DNA of 64,000 nt from Melampsora larici-populina 98AG31 (taxonomy: Eukaryota > Basidiomycota > Pucciniomycetes > Pucciniales > Melampsoraceae): positions 1,577,598 to 1,641,597 of the forward strand of contig NW_006768777.1 in assembly GCF_000204055.1 (NCBI RefSeq). The letters run 5' to 3'. The notes beneath the pieces were generated by a model. It was not told where the DNA came from, made no database searches, and saw only the letters and a program-made list of their open reading frames with translations. The position numbers were made by a program, and so were the translations under genes. Every line of letters starts with the position of its first letter. Position 1 is the first letter of the stretch. Positions 42,864-52,346 of this stretch are shown in pieces.

Positions 42864-43139
42864 TTAGGAGAGCTGGCGGGACCAGCTTTTGAGGCACACT
42901 TGGGCCTCAAGATGTTGGGTAGTGAATGAAGCCCGATGGTCACTCATTACTCTTGAAGCACTAGAGAAACACCGCTCAGATGGTGCACTAGTGGCAGGCA
43001 CAGCCAACATTGCCTTGGCCATATGCACTAGATTCAGCCAGTGACACTGATTCAAGCTCCAGTAGTGAAGGACATCACACTGCTCATCTTCTTGAGGGGC
43101 TTTCAGATACTTGTTGAACTCATGCTCGATAGGAACCAT
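42864..43139 (-). pseudogene. hAT transposase C-terminal fragment (hAT5)
   Basis: The minus-strand frame HMAKAMLAVPATSAPSERCF then SSASRVMSDHRASF is the hAT family dimerisation domain, in the NCHWLNLV...AKAMLAVPATS context seen in many fungal hATs. The rest of the gene is missing: sequence above 43140 has no transposase homology. Confidence 0.75.
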
Positions 43140-44588
43140 TTGGAGTTGTTACATATTTTTAGATGTTTCTTATACTGTCCAAAGACTTTTTGTAAACTTT
43201 GCTTTGTTTTACTTTATTGTGGATTTTCATATGAAGCCAAATTCAGTTTTAGTGATATGTCCGTTGAATTGTGATGCAAGAGCCCTTGTTGATTCTGCAT
43301 TATTGGTAAATTGGTATTCTTTTTCTGAGGTGACAAAGTATTTCAATGAGTGTATGAAAACTAAATTTTGGTTTGCCTCAAGGGGCGAGATAGTCAGGCT
43401 TGGGCCCCTAGCTTGACAAAAAACTTGTGACAGCAGTGTTTAAAACAGGAACTGAAAAACCTTTGTGCTAAGGCATTCAACAGCTCAGGTCTTGCTTGGT
43501 AAAACAACATTGGTTGATTTTTCTCAAGTCCCATTTGACACTGAGGGTGTGGATATTTTGAAAGCAACAGAAGAGTATTGAATTTTGAAGGACTTTTCAC
43601 AAAGTCAAAAGTGGCTGTCTAGAGCTGTCTGCTGTGGGGTGCTCCATTCCAAGAAAGGCTCAACAAGATCCGGCCCGTTGTGTTTCCCGTTTGGAGCTTA
43701 TCTGTGGCTTCCAATCTACTTGGGGCTGTTTGCCGCATCTTACCAAATTTCTTCGAAAACCATCACCAACTTTCTCTGACATCATTCTTCATCAACTTCA
43801 ATTACAGCTATCTTCTAAGGATGTCCTCAATTTGATATGCGGCTATATTGGTGAATGTCAGGACACTTACCTGTGGGAAGAGCAGTGGCTGCCATTGCTG
43901 TCTGTAGGTTTAACTCCTCAAAAACCTGATTCTGTCACGTTTTTGTGGAGCCTGACATGAGCAACAATTGAATAAAGTTAGAAGCTTTCTATGTTTGTGC
44001 CTGAAGTGTTGTGAACTTTGAATGCATGACTACGCAACTTGCACTTTCATCCACGTATGTTGTGCACAAGTTCAAGTTGTAGATTTATTTTGTTGAGCAT
44101 ATGGGCGGGCTTGCCCGCCTGAGGTCTAGTGTTATGTATCTTTTTTTGAATCACTGAGCATTTTTCCAATTGTTGAATTTTCAATTTGATTATGGTGTGA
44201 CATTGGAGAAGTTATGGAAATATTTATGAAAATATCTTGAATCTTAGCTTGATAACCTATATATTTGCTATGAACATGATAATCTTATCCTGAGGTTGTT
44301 TCTTCTTGCTGTTTCAACGCAATGAGTCCATCAGAAGTACTGGTCAAAGGGGTGATTGGAGGGAATGATTCAAATTTGTTGGACACAACACAGAACAAAC
44401 TCTCAATACCGAATGAAAATATTTTGAGCTGGATGGATGTGGTTGTCTCAACTGGTGAGTTGTTGGTGATAGAAACTAATAAGTGACTTTGATGAGAGCT
44501 TCAAGGGTTATTACACATAGATGCTGCAGCATGCCAAGTGCGCTGAAGGTTAGCAAGCCCACCCTAGGTTCTTGAGTGCATGAAGACC
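43140..44588. other. No supportable gene
   Basis: Short plus-strand frames (for example CGYIGECQDTYLWEEQWLPL near 43840-43900) look protein-like but are broken by stops and have no recognised family. Possibly a decayed gene. Confidence 0.4.
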
Positions 44589-44665
44589 GCTCCGAGAGGT
44601 ACTCGGAGCGCTCTGAAAGGGTTTCAGAGTGCTCTGAGAGGGTCTCAGAGCGCTCTGAGTAGAGC
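44589..44665. repeat. 21-bp tandem repeat of palindromic units
   Basis: Three 21-bp units and a partial fourth (GCTCCGAGAGGTACTCGGAGC, then GCTCTGAxAGGGTxTCAGAGY). Each unit is itself a near-perfect inverted repeat, so a single strand could fold into a row of hairpins. Confidence 0.85.
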
Positions 44666-44717
44666 TTCATCAAGGATACAATATGACACCTGTCTCAAGT
44701 TGTTGAGAATGGGTCTT

Positions 44718-44737
44718 ATAACCCTAACCCTAACCCT
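44718..44737. repeat. Interstitial telomere-like repeat, (AACCCT)3
   Basis: AACCCTAACCCTAACCCTAG is three units of the fungal telomere motif TTAGGG read on the C-rich strand. The sequence on both sides is not telomeric. Confidence 0.75.
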
Positions 44738-45226
44738 AGTTACTGTTGTGGTAAAAGACATGAATTGGTCAAGTACATAATAAGTTAGAAGTGTAGGTAT
44801 GGTGTGAAGGAAGAGAAAGGTTTGGTTTCAAGAATGTAGAAGACAGAATCACCTCAAGATGAATTGACTCAGTACAGAACAGTCCGCTTCAAGACAGAAG
44901 GAAACTTATCACTCAAAGAAGTATCATGGCTTATGTTTAATCATCTCCCCTTTGGGATGTTTGTGAAGTGTTGTTTCTTGTTCTCCGTGATAGTTCTCCT
45001 TTGGCTCAGAAGTTTCTCAATATGTTGTAGTTCACGTTATCTGGTTGTGTAGTTCAAAATTTTTCTCTTGTGTCTGATTGAGTCTTATATACCTCATCTC
45101 TCTCTTGCTCTGAGTTTTGTTCCTCACCGTTAGGAACGTGTTAAACTCAGAGTAAGTTTTTCCTTCTAGTCATTGCTTACTTGTTATTGGCCTGGACACA
45201 GCTCACTCGTCTCTACGTAGTCTCTT

Positions 45227-45444
45227 TCATTCTTCCTGCACCACCGCAGGTAAGAGCATGATCTTTTCCGCCGAGTCTACCTTGTCGAGTTCACATAGAG
45301 CTTTACTTATTTCACCTGTCTGTCCAGGTTGCATTTCATAGCTTGTGTTGCGTAGATTATTCAATCCGCATCGAACTCTTTCAGTTACAGTGCCTGATAG
45401 CCTATGGCTCAGGAGGCACTTAAAGCAATGCATAAAAAAAAGTA
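45227..45444 (-). pseudogene. C-terminal half of a cysteine-rich gene split by a transposon
   Basis: The minus-strand frame has MHCFKCLLSHR, then VRCGLNNLRNTSYE and MQPGQTGEISKALCELDK, stopping at 45227. Its 5' edge is the TA target site of the element at 45445-59201. The other half lies at 59204-59397. An eight-T run at the junction puts the two halves out of phase by one, so the gene is broken twice or the run length is wrong. See the other half for interpretation. Confidence 0.5.
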
Positions 45445-45568
45445 TACCATTGGGACCATATGGGTCCTTGCAGTAGCGTAGGCTGAGCCAGAGAGGGGAA
45501 GAATCACCATTTGTCAGAGCGGATGAAACTACAGGCACTGTGAAGCTGCCCTCTACCTTTGAATGTTA

Positions 45569-45804
45569 TGGGTGCCCAAAGGCACGACGGTACCCAGAGA
45601 GTTCCATAAGAGATTGGAGATAGCGGCCCTGAAGATGATAGGCCCGAAAGAATTCGGCCCCGAGATCTCTAGCTAGAGATATCAAAGAGAACGCACGGAC
45701 AGGTGAAAATCTCTGTCCTCGCGATTACCACTATCTCCCAATCTCACTTTTGATAAGAAAGAATCACCACAGCTTTCTTATCCCATCACAAAAATTTCTT
45801 TTTC
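45569..45804 (+). repeat. Ngaro repeat A1
   Basis: 236 bp from TGGGTGCCCAAAGGCACGAC to TTTCTTTTTC. It gives the uninterrupted sequence ATCTCTAGCTAGAGATATC that locates the CACTA-like insertion in A2. Confidence 0.9.
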
Positions 45805-46023
45805 AGTTAGATAGTTTATAGAGATAAAGATAGAGAATAGGAAGATTGCAAAAGATCAACGTTCACATACATTATAATTAGATTGGAATCAGAAACCTAG
45901 TTTATTCTTATAAGCGCAGAAGAAAGAGCTCAAGAAAAACTTTGTCAATCATTATTATTCAAATCTGAGAAACTCAATCTATCTTAATCATTCCAAAACT
46001 TAATCATTGTTCCATATTTAGAA

Positions 46024-48246
46024 ATGAATATCGAAGAGTTCAACAAGAAGGCTGCAGATAGTGTATTAGAACCACGAAACTTATCGGCCGACAATACTGA
46101 ACAAGGTTTGTCAACGTCCAAGAAGAAACAACAAGTCAACACAAGAAGTAAGAAGGCGCAAGAACATGCGAAGCTTAGTGAACAGAGTAGAAATGATGAG
46201 AATACCAATCATACAGACCCAAATTTAACTAATACCGTGGTAACAGGTCAATCATCAACTAATACACTAACACAACAAACAACTACAAACAATGAAAATA
46301 GAAACGCAGATCTTCAACGACAAGCGAACGAGAATAGAACTGAACAGATTGGTGAAATAGAAGGGATAGCAAATGTGGAGAGGGAAGATGGAAATGAAAA
46401 CAATCAGGTTTTACGAAACAACCTGTTAGGTCTATGTGAGTATGATTTCCTTCTCAAGAATAGTAATAACTGTATGTGGTAGTTTCCGGTTAAAGTCCGA
46501 AGGTTCATTGAAATATTATGCTAGTTTCCGGTTGAAGTCCGAAGAATCTATCTTAGATTATTGATGGAAATATCCAAGTCTAAAAGAAGAATAGAAAAGC
46601 TAGATTCCGGTTGAAATCCGAAGACATAAAGTGTAGAGATGAAGATCCGTCTCTAAATCAAATTAGTTACGAGAAAGCTTGATTCCGGTTGAAATCCGAA
46701 GTGTTGATTGCTCATCAACAAGTATCTTACGTAGTTGCTTACGAGATGATATGATTTCCCTTGATTGGTTCAGATCCGGACACAGATGATGTCGACCCGA
46801 ACCCTGATATTTGCTTAGCACAAGCAAAATGGATAACGAACATACAAAATGCTTATAAGAAGAGGAATTATAAGAAAGTGGAACTTCTTGCTAAGAGCTA
46901 TACGACTTGGTGTGAAAAGAATAAGACGATAGAACGAGACCCCATGTTATATGATATTGATAGTGACGGTAAGCAAAAAAAAAAAAAATCTATATATATA
47001 TTCTGGTCAAAAGGCTGACTATGATCCGTGATAAAACAAATTAGAAGAAGAAGACGAGATGATAGAGAGAGATGAAGAAGTAGGACAACATACGCAGAAA
47101 AAGGCGAAATTAGAGAAAGAAAAAGTCAACACCGAAATAGCAATGGGAGCTAGCTTAACTCATACTATGCCGAAACTATCTGAATATTTTGACAAATTAA
47201 TGATCAACAAGAATAGGCACGTACCAGTGTCGATCTTTAATGTAAAATGGTTGTTGTTAGACAAGAATTTCATGGCTACAAAGAAGGCGAAGACATCCAA
47301 TTGCGGGTCAGACACAATCCCTTATATAGGATTGGCAGTTCCAAGTGAATGGAGACTAACGAGTTCAGAATGGTCAAAACGATTCGATTTGATGGTCAAA
47401 TATCATCAAACGGTGTACAATGAACTACCAAATCAGAAAGATCATCCCATAGCCCCACGATTAATGGCTCATAAAGCAGTTGTATTAGAAATCCAATTAG
47501 AACGACAAGGAAGTTGGACTCCTGCTTTCCGGTACGATTTAGCCCAAAGACAAAATGTTTGGGAACATCGGCTTCCAGATGGTAGAATGTCAGACGTGGG
47601 AACGAGAAATGAATTACTGGTGAAACAAGCTTTGATAGATTCAGAATTCGCGAAAGATGACCTTTATGATGATAATCCCTACGCAATCGGTTATTCGTTA
47701 CAAAACAAGAGCCCAATTGATGGACAACTATACCCGGAATACAAGTCCTGGGACGGCTTGAACATTCCCAACGAGCTAAAACTAGAGGGAACTGGTGGAA
47801 GGTTGATCTCTGCACTAACTCCGTTACCTAGCGTGAATCATTTTGAAAACATCAGTTGGCAAGCAGGCCCATCAAGGAGTCAGAGAAATGGAGAAAGAGG
47901 GGGAAGAGGTTCTTACCACAATAGAGGTCAGCATACAAATCGTGGACATCATAACGGACCAAGGAGAAACTACCCTACATATAATCACCCTAATAACAAC
48001 TTTCACGCTAGTAATAACCAGTCTTCATTCTATCAGGCTAATAATGGATACGCTAGCCCGTATGTTCATGGGAATCATCATGTACAACATCAAAATTTGA
48101 ACTCCACTCATTTCCAACGACCAGCCATAGGTCCAGGGAGTTTTAGCGGACCGTCTAGACAATTGTTATTAGAAAATAACCAAGTAGCAACAAGCGGAGG
48201 TACAGAAAAAGGGAAAGGTGCAGCAGGCAACACGAAGCAAGTGTAA
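46024..48246 (+). CDS. YR2 Gag-like protein (602 aa, three exons)
   Basis: Exons 46024-46435 (412 nt), 46774-46968 and 47045-48246 give 1809 nt. The N-terminus is Asn/Gln/Lys-rich, followed by ICLAQAKWITNIQNAYKKRN and the Gag core (LSEYFDKLMINKNRHVPVSI ... LTSSEWSKRFDLMVKYHQT). The C-terminus is Arg/Gly/His/Asn-rich (NGERGGRGSYHNRGQHTNRG), a likely RNA-binding tail. Exon 1 is exactly as long as in YR1 and in the same phase. The first intron contains several TTCCGGTTGAAATCCGAAG repeats (46485-46700). Confidence 0.8.
46485..46700. repeat. Repeats in Gag intron 1 (TTCCGGTTGAARTCCGAAG)
   Basis: Four copies of a 19-bp motif, TTCCGGTTxAARTCCGAAG, at about 46485, 46524, 46604 and 46683, spaced irregularly (about 40-80 bp). 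Each is an imperfect palindrome. The function is unknown; they could be splicing or packaging signals. Confidence 0.75.
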
Positions 48247-48557
48247 TGCATTGATTTCACACTTTTTCCTTGAAAATAAACAAAAGAAACTTTCTTGTTG
48301 TTACCATAGGTGATTATCCTTAGAGTGAGGAGAGTTGAAGTTAGAATCGTTGTTCACCAATCTCACGCCGTTAAATTCCTAGTTATTCTGCTTCATTAGA
48401 CCCATTTCCTTTCTAGATTAAAAAAAAAAAAAAAAAAAAACTGTTTTTTTTACCTTATGATTATGTCTTGATGTGTTTCTTTTTCTTGTTGCTTCTCCTG
48501 ATTGTCATTTTATCACATGTGTTGATGCAAAGAATGATACAAGCATAAATAACTGAT

Positions 48558-50495
48558 ATGTCGTGCCATTTACCCTACAGCACGGTGTGCATAGTGGGAG
48601 CGGTAACACCTGAGTTGAGAAGTCAATCGACTGTGCATGAGAGAGAGAAGGACGGTGATACACAGTTAGTGAATTCACGAAATTTCGAATCTCGGTGGCC
48701 ACAAAAGGCCAAGTGCGAAATGAAAATAGAAGAATGGGAATTAATCTTAGAAGACTGTAAACTTACGGATAAATGGGCACATGTGGTTAAAGCCTTGAAA
48801 GAAGGTTTCGATCAGGGAATACCGAATCACCGGCTTGGAAATCTCAGATGGTTCACCCCAGATAACCACAAATCAGCATTAGCAGTTAAAAATCAAATCA
48901 TGGCAAATTTATATAAAGAAAGAGAGGCTGGTAGGGTATTCGGTCCATTCACACATGAAGAAGTTTTCAACAAGATCGGTTTCTTCAGATCTAACCCGAT
49001 GGGAAGTGTAACGAATAATGACGGGTCGTTACGTATGATTAACGACCTCTCCTTCCCAAAAAACAAAGCAGCGCTGGAACGGAAAGGAGAATCCAACACA
49101 AACGACGATATTCCAACAACTAGTGCAGAAGATTGGACATGTCAAGGAAAGAACCCATATTCAGATGAAGCAAACGAGTTATTAGAAGAGTTAGATTATC
49201 CAAATGAGGATGGACATTTACCTTCAGTTAATTCCTTTGTAGATAAAGAGAATTATAAGACTTCATGGGACGATTTCGTGGTGGTTGCAACTTACTTCAA
49301 GAAAATGACAGGGAAATTGTTATTGTTAGCAATAGTAGACTGGAAAAAGGCGTATAGACAGGGTCCAACTCACATGTCCCAATGGAGATATCTGACTATT
49401 AAAGACTTCGACAATAGAATTTGGATTGATACAAGGATAGCTTTTGGTGGCGTAGCTGGTTGTGGCACCTTTGGATGGATGGCGGACGCTTGGCGAGATA
49501 TGATAACCTGTTTATTTGGAGTCAAGAAGATATTTAGATGGGTAGATGATAATCTCTTCGTCAAAGAAGAAACAGACTTACTAGATATGGATAGCATATT
49601 ACAAGTTACAAAGAATTTAGGCGTACAGTCCAATGGTGAAAAATTTAGTGACTGGAAGGAAGAACAAAAATACTTAGGTTTTATTTGGAACGGGAAAAAT
49701 AAAACAGTTAGACTTCCAGAAGATAAACTGAAACAGAGGATACAACAAGTAAAAGATTTACTCACATTAGAAAAACGGTGGAACCTGAAAGAAATCGATA
49801 AAGTCGTGGGTCAACTAGGACACCTGACTTACATTTTACCACATATGAAATGTTATATGTGGGATTTATACTGGTGGACAAATACGTGGTATAACTCGAA
49901 GGCTTCAAGGAAGGTCCCTGAACAGGTGACAGGCGATTTGAATGAATGGTTACAGACCTTGTTAGAATTTGAACCATTAAGATTGATCCCCAACATCGAT
50001 CCCGTAGATATAGGTTGGGTGGGGGACGCCAGCCCAAATTTCGGGATAGGAATACTAGTAGGCAATCGCTGGGCTCAATTCGAATTGGTCGAAGGGTGGG
50101 ATACTACAGGTCTCCCACCCAACAGCCCGAAGTGTAGGATATCGTGGCTAGAGACGGTGGCTATCCGACTCGGGCTAAGAGTCGTGTCTGATTTGTTTCC
50201 TACGGCCGGAAGATGCTTCCAGGTGTTGACCGATAACACCACTACAGAAGCAGTTATACAAAATAGGAAATCACGCGATAAGTTAGTTAATCAAGAGTGG
50301 AAACACATCCAGAAGGCACTTACCTTCTTCCAGTGTGACTTGAACATTGGTCGGGTTGAATCTGCTAGCAACCGAGCAGACGATCTATTGAGAGGTGGAA
50401 CTAGTGATTGGGATCTAGACTTCGAAGTCAAAATAAACATACCAAACGACCTACTGCCATTACTTAAGCGTCACGTTCGGAAAAATGGAAAATGA
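48558..50495 (+). CDS. YR2 reverse transcriptase-RNase H (645 aa)
   Basis: One uninterrupted frame from ATG 48558; alternatively it is entered by splicing at CCCTACAG (48566-48573) from Gag. RT motifs: FFRSNPMGSVTNNDGSLRMI, motif A Asp in LAIVDWKKAYRQ, FGGVAGCGTFG, catalytic FRWVDDN. RNase H residues: D in GWVGDASPNFG, E in SWLETVAIRL, D in LTDNTTTEAV, D in NRADDLLRGG (position of the usual ADALSRG). It is the homologue of the YR1 enzyme but lacks that element's 82-bp intron. All catalytic residues are present. Confidence 0.85.
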   Translation: MSCHLPYSTVCIVGAVTPELRSQSTVHEREKDGDTQLVNSRNFESRWPQKAKCEMKIEEWELILEDCKLTDKWAHVVKALKEGFDQGIPNHRLGNLRWFTPDNHKSALAVKNQIMANLYKEREAGRVFGPFTHEEVFNKIGFFRSNPMGSVTNNDGSLRMINDLSFPKNKAALERKGESNTNDDIPTTSAEDWTCQGKNPYSDEANELLEELDYPNEDGHLPSVNSFVDKENYKTSWDDFVVVATYFKKMTGKLLLLAIVDWKKAYRQGPTHMSQWRYLTIKDFDNRIWIDTRIAFGGVAGCGTFGWMADAWRDMITCLFGVKKIFRWVDDNLFVKEETDLLDMDSILQVTKNLGVQSNGEKFSDWKEEQKYLGFIWNGKNKTVRLPEDKLKQRIQQVKDLLTLEKRWNLKEIDKVVGQLGHLTYILPHMKCYMWDLYWWTNTWYNSKASRKVPEQVTGDLNEWLQTLLEFEPLRLIPNIDPVDIGWVGDASPNFGIGILVGNRWAQFELVEGWDTTGLPPNSPKCRISWLETVAIRLGLRVVSDLFPTAGRCFQVLTDNTTTEAVIQNRKSRDKLVNQEWKHIQKALTFFQCDLNIGRVESASNRADDLLRGGTSDWDLDFEVKINIPNDLLPLLKRHVRKNGK

Positions 50496-51774
50496 GAAGA
50501 AGATTGTACAGTTTTTGAGTAATGAGTTTTCGTAAGTAACGTTCAAAAAAAAAAAAAACCAAGAAGAAGATGCAGTAGGCTTACAACTTGAACTGACATG
50601 TCTTGATTGTTGGGAAATATGATGATACGGTGGTAGGTCGATCACATGGCGTTCTAGCATCGTTCAGAGAGCTCTACTCAGTGGTAGCTGGAGTCAAGCA
50701 ACCCTCGAAAACTATTTGTCGGCCGTATCTAAACTTGTGAAGTTCGCAGAGAAAACTGGACGAACGAGGAAGGACATCTTGCCCTTGAACGCGATGGCCC
50801 TATACGAATTCATCACGTGGGCAGGAGAACCGAGTAATAAGTTGATCAGTGAAGAACTTAGACTAGAAGTTGATAAGAAGAGTAATAAAGTTACAGCTGA
50901 GACGCTCACGAAATACATCTCAGGAATTAGATCATGGCATTTATTTCACAACAAACCTTTCCCTCAAGAAAATGATGCGACTGTCAAACGCCTGTTGAAA
51001 GCAGTTAGTGTGGCGGATGTTAGTAGGAAGGAGAGGATAAAGGAAGCTAAACGACCTGTTGAACTTCGCCATATGGCTGAATTGTTAAAAGGACTCACAG
51101 ACGGATGCCCTAAGAATCAAGCTGCATTAGCAATAGCGGTCACTGCATTTTGGGGAATGGCTAGATTAGGAGAGCTAGCTTCAGATAGGAAGGGGAAAAG
51201 ACAAATATTAGTAAAAGATGTTTTATTTGGAGGGAAGTACGATTTCATCAAGATAGCCATTTACAACGCTAAAACTGCTAAACCGGGCGAAATACAATGG
51301 TTACATCTCCATCGACGGCCTTCCTTGTTAGACCCAGTTAGGATTTTGTGTTTGCTGGTAGAATCTAATGATGGAACGACACAGAAAGATCCGCTATTTT
51401 CGTATGTCAACAAAAATGGAGAAAGGAAGACGTTAACTAAGTCGGAAGTAATGGTGATCTACAAGAAAATTTGGAAAACGGCGGACCCTCACAATCACTT
51501 AACCGGACACTCGTTCCGAGTTGGAGGAGCAACCTTGAGGTGGAATGATGGTCAACCTTTAGAAGATATTGTCCGAGTTGGTCGTTGGGAGTCTAAAGCA
51601 TACCAATTATATCTGAGAAAGTATTCGTCAGAACAAGTAGAAGATGCGAAGTATGTGTGGGGCAAAATGGAGGATGAAGAAACTATGAGAGAAGTACCAG
51701 GTTATCAGAAAACGGAAGGTCCGGAAGAGATGAATGTTGGAAATGAGCGACATACCTTTGTAGTAGAAGATTGA
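50485..51774 (+). CDS. YR2 tyrosine recombinase (394 aa, two exons)
   Basis: The ATG at 50485 overlaps the RT stop (50493-50495). Exon 1 50485-50531, intron 50532-50636 (GTAAGT, branch-like CTGAC, GGTAG), exon 2 50637-51774: 1185 nt. The N-terminal domain has ALLSGSWSQATLENYLSAVS; the catalytic domain has Arg in FWGMARLGELAS, Lys in YNAKTAKPGE, GHSFRVGGAT and GRWESKAYQLYLRK with the nucleophilic Tyr. Without this intron the frame lacks a start codon. Likely role: integrates the circular cDNA. Confidence 0.85.
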
Positions 51775-51993
51775 CAGAAGTGCATTATTGTAGAGAGAGG
51801 TATTACTGAAGAGAAATAGTTGATGATTAGGGATATCGTGACTTGGTCTGTACTTATTGGTCATTGAAACCAAGAAAAACCCAATAATGGGAATTGACAT
51901 TTGACATTTGACATAACGACTTTAAGCAACAGACTCGGATCACGACAGGGTGGCTCTCCGCGGGCTCCGGACGTCATGTCCCGAGTAGTGGTA

Positions 51994-52109
51994 GCAGAGA
52001 ACCACCCTATCCAGGGAGTCCACGGCCTTAGGCCCCCCCCAAACACGTGATACCTACCTCTTGAGAGGAAGGTAACACATAGAGACTTCAAGGATTAGAG
52101 TGGAGCTTA
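51994..52109 (+). repeat. Ngaro repeat B1
   Basis: 116 bp from GCAGAGAACCACCC to TGGAGCTTA. It is repeated as B2 at 55147-55262. Confidence 0.9.
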
Positions 52110-52346
52110 CACCACAAAGACACTTATTTGCGTCAGGGCATTGGGCATGTCCCAAATTGGGGACACGACCCGACAGCCACTAACGGGGCGCTGGCTCGAC
52201 GTCTGTATGCAAATATATCCGCGGTGCATCCTGAAGATGCTCTGGGTGCCCAAAGGCACGACGGTACCCAAAGAGTTCCATAAGAGATTGGAGATAGCGG
52301 CCCTGAAGATGATAGGCCCGAAAGAATTCAGCCCCGAGATCTCTAG

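Noticed and set aside
44476..44673. SER/SEH repeat protein on the minus strand
   Set aside because: Explained by the 21-bp tandem palindromic repeat; no start context or neighbours.
45180..45260. Possible tRNA or small RNA in the GC-rich stretch near the end of the split gene
   Set aside because: No cloverleaf or conserved box A/B pattern could be found by eye.
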